Assembly (NCBI GenBank): GCA_948676835.1
Contig: CAPOZU010000007.1
Span: 28,003 to 92,002 of the forward strand
Direction: 5' to 3'
DNA: 64,000 nt
Source of the DNA: an uncultured Clostridia bacterium
GTDB taxonomy: Bacteria; Bacillota; Clostridia; TANB77; CAG-508
The notes under the pieces were generated by a model. The model worked only from the letters and a program-made list of their open reading frames with translations, did not search any database and was not told the origin of the DNA. Position numbers and translations under genes: made by a program. Positions within the stretch are counted from its first letter, which is position 1; each line of letters begins with the position of its first letter. Below, piece by piece: positions 59,458 through 64,000 of this stretch.

Positions 59458-60102
59458 ATGAAATTAAGTGGAACAAAAAAAATATTGCTATTAGGTCTAA
59501 TTCTTATTATTATTGCAGGAATTGTAGTAGTGGCTTTAAAAGGAGTTAATGTGTCTTTATTATATGAGCAACATGAATCTGTAAATCTAGTAGTAGGCAA
59601 AGAAATTGATATAAATGATATAAAAGATATTTGTAAAGAAGTTTTTAATAATAAAGAAGTATTAGTGAGAAAATTAGAATTATTTGATGATGCTGTTAAT
59701 ATAAATGTTGAATCTATGACAGATGAAGAAAAACAAAATTTAGTATCAAAAGTAAATGAGAAATATGGGACAGAATTTACTGCAGAATCAATTAATGTAA
59801 ATGTAAATCCTAAAGTAAGAATAAGAGATATTGTGAGACCATATTTAATACCACTTGTGATAGTAACAATTGCTATAGTGGCATATATGGTAATAAGATT
59901 TAGAAAAATAAAGATGACAAAACTTTTAGGAAAAATATTAGCAATAATTCTTTTAACAGAAGCAACAGTTACAAGTATTGTTACAATAGCTAGAATTCCT
60001 GTGACACCAACTTTAATAAATGTAATGTTTGCAGTTGCTATTTTAGAATTAGTTTTATATGTTGATTATACAGAAAAAAATTATAAAATAATAAAAGATT
60101 AA
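59458..60102 (+). CDS. secF: SecF-like export protein, short form
   Basis: 214 residues against about 290-310 for usual SecF. TM1 at about 8-27, a small P4-like domain (LVVGKEIDINDIKDICKEVF ... KYGTEFTAESINVNVNPKVR) and only about four more helices. The canonical VGYSLNDTIVVFDRIRE-type stretch is absent. Identity rests mainly on place and topology after secD. The end is natural: no frame break was found. AGGATATAAT site. Confidence 0.65.
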   Translation: MKLSGTKKILLLGLILIIIAGIVVVALKGVNVSLLYEQHESVNLVVGKEIDINDIKDICKEVFNNKEVLVRKLELFDDAVNINVESMTDEEKQNLVSKVNEKYGTEFTAESINVNVNPKVRIRDIVRPYLIPLVIVTIAIVAYMVIRFRKIKMTKLLGKILAIILLTEATVTSIVTIARIPVTPTLINVMFAVAILELVLYVDYTEKNYKIIKD

Positions 60103-60233
60103 TGAAGATGCTTGATTTTTTTAAATAAATGTAGTAAAATAATTAACGTAAAATACCATATACTTAGATTAAAGGAAAAAACCTACTTTATTCCCAGTAC
60201 ATGGCAAATATAAAAAATAGGAGGAAAAAGAAA

Positions 60234-60497
60234 ATGACTAAGGAAAGAAAACAAGAAATTATAGCTACACATAAAAGAGAAGAAAATGATACTGGTTCTC
60301 CAGAAGTTCAAATTGCTCTTTTAACAGAAAGAATTTCAGAATTAACAGAACACTTAAAAGTTCATCAAAAAGATAATCACTCAAGAAGAGGATTATTAAA
60401 AATGATAGGTAAAAGAAGAAACCTATTAAACTACTTAGCTAAAAAAGATGTTAACAGATATAGAGAAATTGTTAAAAAATTATCTTTAAGAAAATAA
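60234..60497 (+). CDS. rpsO: 30S ribosomal protein S15
   Basis: 87 residues from ATG 60234, after AGGAGGAAAAAGAAA; an upstream ATG frame is rejected. TKERKQEIIATHKREENDTGSPEVQIALLTERI, HLKVHQKDNHSRRGLLKMIGKRRNLLNYL and YREIVKKLSLRK are standard S15. Binds the central domain of 16S rRNA and often autoregulates through its leader. Followed by a strong terminator; usual rpsO-pnp adjacency is interrupted by an inserted gene. Confidence 0.97.
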   Translation: MTKERKQEIIATHKREENDTGSPEVQIALLTERISELTEHLKVHQKDNHSRRGLLKMIGKRRNLLNYLAKKDVNRYREIVKKLSLRK

Positions 60498-60502
60498 TTT
60501 TA

Positions 60503-60533
60503 AAAGCCTGCACTTTAATGTGCAGGCTTTTTG
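60503..60533 (+). terminator. Terminator of rpsO
   Basis: AAGCCTGCAC (60504-60513) and GTGCAGGCTT (60520-60529) with T5. Directly followed by TGAAATTCATGGACGTTAG, a member of the recurrent motif family. Confidence 0.9.
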
Positions 60534-60605
60534 AAATTCATGGACGTTAGTATATACCAAAATAGTTAACATATCAAAATATTGATAATGCTATCGCTAA
60601 TTTTG

Positions 60606-61385
60606 TTAAGGTTTAATATCTATGCCGAACGCTTTTTTTATGTTCTCCGCCATTTCTTCCCGAGATATGATAGAACAAGGATCTTCAGTACGAACTATTT
60701 CAGTAAGTGCTGCGATTGCCAATTCTATATTATCATCATCAGGTTCTTTTGTTGTAATAAACTGGATGAGTTTTCCCAAAAAATTAAATGGGAAAATGGA
60801 ATGTAGCAAAAAAGGAACAAAAAATAGTACTTTTTCAGGAATCATAATTCCATAGTTGATAAATATGAAAAAGCCAATTAATTGTCCAGTAATAAGCGCA
60901 GAATAAATAGTAGCTCCACATACATTACAAATACGTGTAAAACTTTTTGCTTCAGTAGCTGTTGGTATACGTTGTAATACTTTGTATGCAGTAAGAATTT
61001 TGTGCTCTGCGCCATGGTTTTTCCGCAACTCATATCTTGGATCTTTAACAACAATTATTACTACACTTATAATTGTTATTAAGATTAAAAAAGGTAAAGA
61101 AATGAGATAATAATTGGAGCTGATTTCGTGGTTTTTGATTAAAGAATTTAGCTTATATCCTTTTAGTAAGGGAATGATGTAGATAGTCAAAACCGAAAGA
61201 AGCCTAAACAAAAAATCGCCAACCGTGTTCATTATTAAATCTCCCCAATAAGGTGGTGGGGTAATTTGCATTACAGCCTCTGTTGTTATTTCACCATTTT
61301 TGTGTCGGATAGCCCGAGCTGTATGCTTTCCAGCAGTATAGCTTATCCAATTTGTGTAAGATTTGGCACTAAGAATATTCAGCAT
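60606..61385 (-). CDS. DUF1385-like membrane protein inserted between rpsO and pnp
   Basis: 259 residues. VMMQ-like AVMQITPPPYW start region, about five membrane helices, and the DUF1385 hallmark NHGAEHKILTAY followed by a Cys pair in RICNVCGATIYSAL. Family function unknown. AGGAGGAATACTTT site. Composition is GC-richer than the flanks, and it splits the normal rpsO-pnp pair, so it is probably inserted. It has two in-frame CGG codons, one as TTG CGG AAA just before NHGAEHK, read without any shift. Confidence 0.75.
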   Translation of the reverse strand: MLNILSAKSYTNWISYTAGKHTARAIRHKNGEITTEAVMQITPPPYWGDLIMNTVGDFLFRLLSVLTIYIIPLLKGYKLNSLIKNHEISSNYYLISLPFLILITIISVVIIVVKDPRYELRKNHGAEHKILTAYKVLQRIPTATEAKSFTRICNVCGATIYSALITGQLIGFFIFINYGIMIPEKVLFFVPFLLHSIFPFNFLGKLIQFITTKEPDDDNIELAIAALTEIVRTEDPCSIISREEMAENIKKAFGIDIKP

Positions 61386-61515
61386 AAAGTATTCCTCCTG
61401 TTATATAATTTTTATAAAAAAAATTATAGCATGATTTACATAAAAAGTCAATTTACATAATACTTTTAAATTCTTATTGCTTTTTAAATTTAATTATAGT
61501 AAAATATATGTGGTT

Positions 61516-61599
61516 ATTTATTTGAAGAGTAGCTTGCACAATGTATATTTTAATATTTTCTAGAGAATATATATTGTAGAGGTTACATTTCAAATAAAT
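61516..61599 (+). promoter_or_regulatory. Long stem-loop in the pnp leader
   Basis: ATTTATTTGAA (61516-61526) pairs with its complement ending at 61599. Pairing continues with interruptions through GTA, C, T, ACAAT and TATATT to about 61553, over a roughly 16-base loop. Lies 35 bases before the pnp start. In E. coli an RNase III-cleaved leader stem controls pnp; this could be an equivalent. The rest of the gap shows nothing clear. Confidence 0.55.
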
Positions 61600-61633
61600 T
61601 ACTAAAATAATAAGTAGAAATGGAGATGTAAAA

Positions 61634-63754
61634 ATGTTTAAAACTTATAGTATGGAGTTAGCTGGAAGAACTCTTACAATTGAAAACGGAAAAATGGCAG
61701 GCCTTGCCAATGGTAGTGTTCTTGTAAAATATGGAGAAACTACAGTGCTTGTAAATGTTACAGCATCAAAAGAGCCAAAAGAGGGAATAGATTTTTTCCC
61801 ACTTTCAGTAGATTATGAAGAAAGATTATATGCAGTAGGAAAAATACCAGGAGGATTTACAAAAAGAGAAGGAAAACCTACAGACAAAGCAATATTAACA
61901 GCAAGAGCAATAGATAGACCAATAAGACCATTATTCCCAAAAGATTTTAGAAATGATGTTGTTGTAAGTTGCTTAGTATTATCAGTAGAGCAAGATTGTT
62001 CACCAGAAGTGTGCGCAATGATTGGTACATCAGCAGCTTTATCAATATCAGATATTCCATTTGGTGGACCAACAGCAGCAGTTGCAGTTGGATATGTAAA
62101 TGATCAAATTGTTATTAATCCAACAGAAGAGCAAAGAGCAAGTAGCAGATTAGTTCTAACAGTTGCAGGAACAGCAGATAAGATTGCTATGATTGAAGCT
62201 GGTGCAGATGAAATACCAGATAATACAATGTTAGAAGCAATAAAAATAGCACATACAGAAATTAAAAGAGTTTGCGAATTTATTCAAAATATTAAAAATG
62301 AAATAGGTAAACCAAAATTTGAATATACATCATTTGCAGTAAATGAAGAAGTATATGATATTATAGCTGGTGAATTTTCAGAAAGAATGAAACAAGATGT
62401 TCAAACACCAGATAAGCCAGAAAGAGATGAAAAAATAGACAAGCTTACAGAAGATGTTAAAGCTTGGTATGGCGAAAAATATGGTGAAGAAAAATTAGAA
62501 GAAGATAGTAAAGCAATAGCAGATGCTTTATATAAATTAGAAAAGAAAACAGTTAGAAAACTAATTTTAGATGAAGGCAAAAGAGTTGATGGTAGAGGAA
62601 TTTATGATATAAGACCTTTATCATGTGAAGTTGGATTAATTCCTAGAGTTCATGGAAGCGCTTTATTTAATAGAGGTAGAACACAAGTAATGTCTATTGT
62701 AACACTTGGAATGAAGAGTGAAGAACAAATGCTTGATGGATTAGATACTGAAGAATCAAAAAGATATATGCATCAATATAATTTCCCAGGATATAGTGTT
62801 GGAGAAGCAAAATCTTCAAGAGGACCTGGAAGAAGAGAAATTGGTCATGGAGCTTTAGCTGAAAAAGCATTAGTTCCAGTATTACCATCAGTAGAAGAAT
62901 TTCCATATGCAATAAGAGTTGTATCAGAAATTTTAAGTTCAAATGGCTCAACATCTCAAGGAAGTATATGTGCTTCAACATTAGCATTAATGGATGCTGG
63001 TGTTCCAATTAAGAAACCAGTAGCAGGTATTTCAACAGGATTAATTACAGATGAAAATGATCCTTCAAGATATGTTGTTATAACAGATATTCAAGGAATT
63101 GAAGATTTCTTTGGAGATATGGATTTTAAAGTTGGTGGAACAAGAGATGGTATTACAGCTATTCAAGTAGATATTAAAGTTGATGGATTAAGTTATGAAA
63201 TTATTGCAGAAGCATTTGAAAGAACAGCAAAAGCAAGAAGATATATTTTAGATGATATTATGGCTCCACAAATTGCAGAACCTAGAAAAGAAATTTCAAA
63301 ATATGCTCCAAAAATTATTAATATGAAAATCAATCCAGATAAAATCAAAGATGTTATTGGGTCTGGAGGAAAAGTTATTAATAAGATTATTGAAGAAACT
63401 GGAGTTAAAATTGATATTGAAGAAGATGGTTCAGTATTCATTTATTCAGATAATATTGATGGAGCATATAAAGCAAAATCTATTATAGAAGATATAACAA
63501 GAGAAATCGAAGTAGATGGAATATATACTGGAAAAGTAACAAGAATAGCTACATTTGGTGCATTTGTTGATTTAGGTGGAGGAAAAGAAGGATTACTTCA
63601 TATTTCAAAAATTTCAAAAGAAAGAATCAATAAAGTTGAAGATGTATTAAAAGTTGGAGACGAAGTTACAGTAAAAGTTTATGAAATAGACAATCAAGGA
63701 AGAATAAATTTAACAAGAAAAGATTTATATTCAGAAACTGAAAATGAAGAATAA
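61634..63754 (+). CDS. pnp: Polynucleotide phosphorylase
   Basis: 706 residues, full length. RNase PH domain 1 (GSVLVKYGETTVLVNVTAS, GGFTKREGKPTD, RPLFPKDFRNDV), helical linker, RNase PH domain 2 with the catalytic region (SILSSNGSTSQGSICASTLALMDAG, VITDIQGIEDFFGDMDFKVGGT), KH domain (IGSGGKVINKIIEETGVKIDIEEDG) and S1 domain (GIYTGKVTRIATFGAFVDL). Phosphorolytic 3'-5' RNA decay. GGAGATG site. Confidence 0.97.
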   Translation: MFKTYSMELAGRTLTIENGKMAGLANGSVLVKYGETTVLVNVTASKEPKEGIDFFPLSVDYEERLYAVGKIPGGFTKREGKPTDKAILTARAIDRPIRPLFPKDFRNDVVVSCLVLSVEQDCSPEVCAMIGTSAALSISDIPFGGPTAAVAVGYVNDQIVINPTEEQRASSRLVLTVAGTADKIAMIEAGADEIPDNTMLEAIKIAHTEIKRVCEFIQNIKNEIGKPKFEYTSFAVNEEVYDIIAGEFSERMKQDVQTPDKPERDEKIDKLTEDVKAWYGEKYGEEKLEEDSKAIADALYKLEKKTVRKLILDEGKRVDGRGIYDIRPLSCEVGLIPRVHGSALFNRGRTQVMSIVTLGMKSEEQMLDGLDTEESKRYMHQYNFPGYSVGEAKSSRGPGRREIGHGALAEKALVPVLPSVEEFPYAIRVVSEILSSNGSTSQGSICASTLALMDAGVPIKKPVAGISTGLITDENDPSRYVVITDIQGIEDFFGDMDFKVGGTRDGITAIQVDIKVDGLSYEIIAEAFERTAKARRYILDDIMAPQIAEPRKEISKYAPKIINMKINPDKIKDVIGSGGKVINKIIEETGVKIDIEEDGSVFIYSDNIDGAYKAKSIIEDITREIEVDGIYTGKVTRIATFGAFVDLGGGKEGLLHISKISKERINKVEDVLKVGDEVTVKVYEIDNQGRINLTRKDLYSETENEE

Positions 63755-63762
63755 GTTTTTCG

Positions 63763-63790
63763 AAAAGAGACATAGAAATATGTCTCTTTT
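63763..63790 (+). terminator. Terminator of pnp
   Basis: AAAAGAGACATA - GAAA - TATGTCTCTTTT. Confidence 0.9.
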
Positions 63791-63925
63791 ATGTTAGATA
63801 AATTGTTATTTGTGTGAGTAAATTTTGCTAATTATAATAATGAGATAGCAAATTTCCAATATGATATTGTAAAATATTTATTAAAATTTATATTTAATAT
63901 AATTCATGAAAGTGTTTTATATCAT

Positions 63926-64000
63926 TTTCTTATACACCTTGGTGTCGCAACTTGCTAGTTGTAAATTATAAAATTCTTTTATAATTTACATAGCCTCGAT
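63926..64000. repeat. Second copy of the element A core, cut by the window end
   Basis: From TTTCTTATACACCTTGGTGT onward the sequence matches 3081-3145 almost base for base, including CGCAACT-GCTAGTTGT and the ATTATAAAAT...ATTTTATAAT-type palindrome. The outer arms differ. Between the pnp terminator and this copy (63791-63925) I see nothing else. Confidence 0.75.

Noticed and set aside
1..64000. Prophage, integrase-bearing island or insertion sequence
   Set aside because: No integrase, transposase, capsid or att-like tRNA target was found; islands are recognised only by composition.

Overview
The window comes from a very AT-rich, Gram-positive, spore-forming member of the Clostridia, probably an uncultured gut lineage. 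Evidence: AGA-dominated arginine usage, strong AGGAGG ribosome sites with some TTG/GTG starts, sporulation genes (gpr, spoIIP, a ytxC-like gene), and clostridial gene orders recJ-rel-MBL-hisS and queA-tgt-...-secD-secF. No rRNA, tRNA, CRISPR array, phage or IS element was recognised.

Layout. 0-3 kb: end of a MacB-type ABC exporter operon (ATPase tail, HlyD-like adaptor, FtsX/MacB permease). 3.3-7 kb: LysR regulator, then a GC-richer island (nitrilase-like protein, phosphopantothenate-cysteine ligase, orphan membrane protein). 7.1-11.8 kb: two-component system with an exported protein, a CofE-like ligase and a VanY peptidase, associated with TACA-type 11-bp direct repeats. 12-18.7 kb: XRE membrane regulator, tocopherol-cyclase-like protein, cytidylate-kinase-like protein plus MATE pump, NrnA, two VanZ proteins and an acetyltransferase. 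18.9-21.9 kb: proline synthesis (proC, proB, proA). 22-23.8 kb: GntR/ABC operon with a clear operator. 23.9-31.3 kb: flavoprotein-rubredoxin, two tandem paralogous anchored proteins, an SOS-type Y-family polymerase with a small partner, glutaminyl cyclase and a second two-component system. 31.4-35.6 kb: YebC, Gpr, YtxC-like, YqeY, TraX. 36-40.5 kb: alpha-glucan cluster (GT4, DUF4912, GH57). 40.5-48.2 kb: YlbF, RecJ, Rel, MBL hydrolase, HisRS, SpoIIP. 48.3-50.4 kb: island of four related small helical proteins. 50.4-60.5 kb: TmcAL, RNase HI, CoaE, QueA, Tgt, a WG-repeat protein, a TIGR04086-type protein, an HD protein, a small SecD/SecF pair and S15. 60.6-63.8 kb: DUF1385-like island gene and PNPase.

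Main discovery. Six genes in the AT-rich background (response regulator, two paralogous anchored proteins, Y-family polymerase, glutaminyl cyclase, TmcAL) are each interrupted by a one-base +1 frameshift, and in all six the zero-frame codon at the break is CGG followed by A. Skipping the C reads the next codon as GGA (Gly) and restores the full-length family protein, in most cases with a conserved glycine exactly there. I found no other in-frame CGG in the AT-rich genes apart from one in nrnA. CGG does occur as an ordinary in-frame codon in the GC-richer island genes. Either this lineage bypasses C-GGA during translation, as some mitochondria do at rare codons, or a very specific systematic sequence error is present. 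Raw reads, the tRNA set and peptides would decide.

Other signals: an array of five tandem 11-bp repeats beside the first two-component operon, large palindromic intergenic elements (one core repeated at both ends of the window), a recurrent TGAAATTTAGG hairpin motif, duplicated promoters in the four-paralogue island, and a long stem in the pnp leader.
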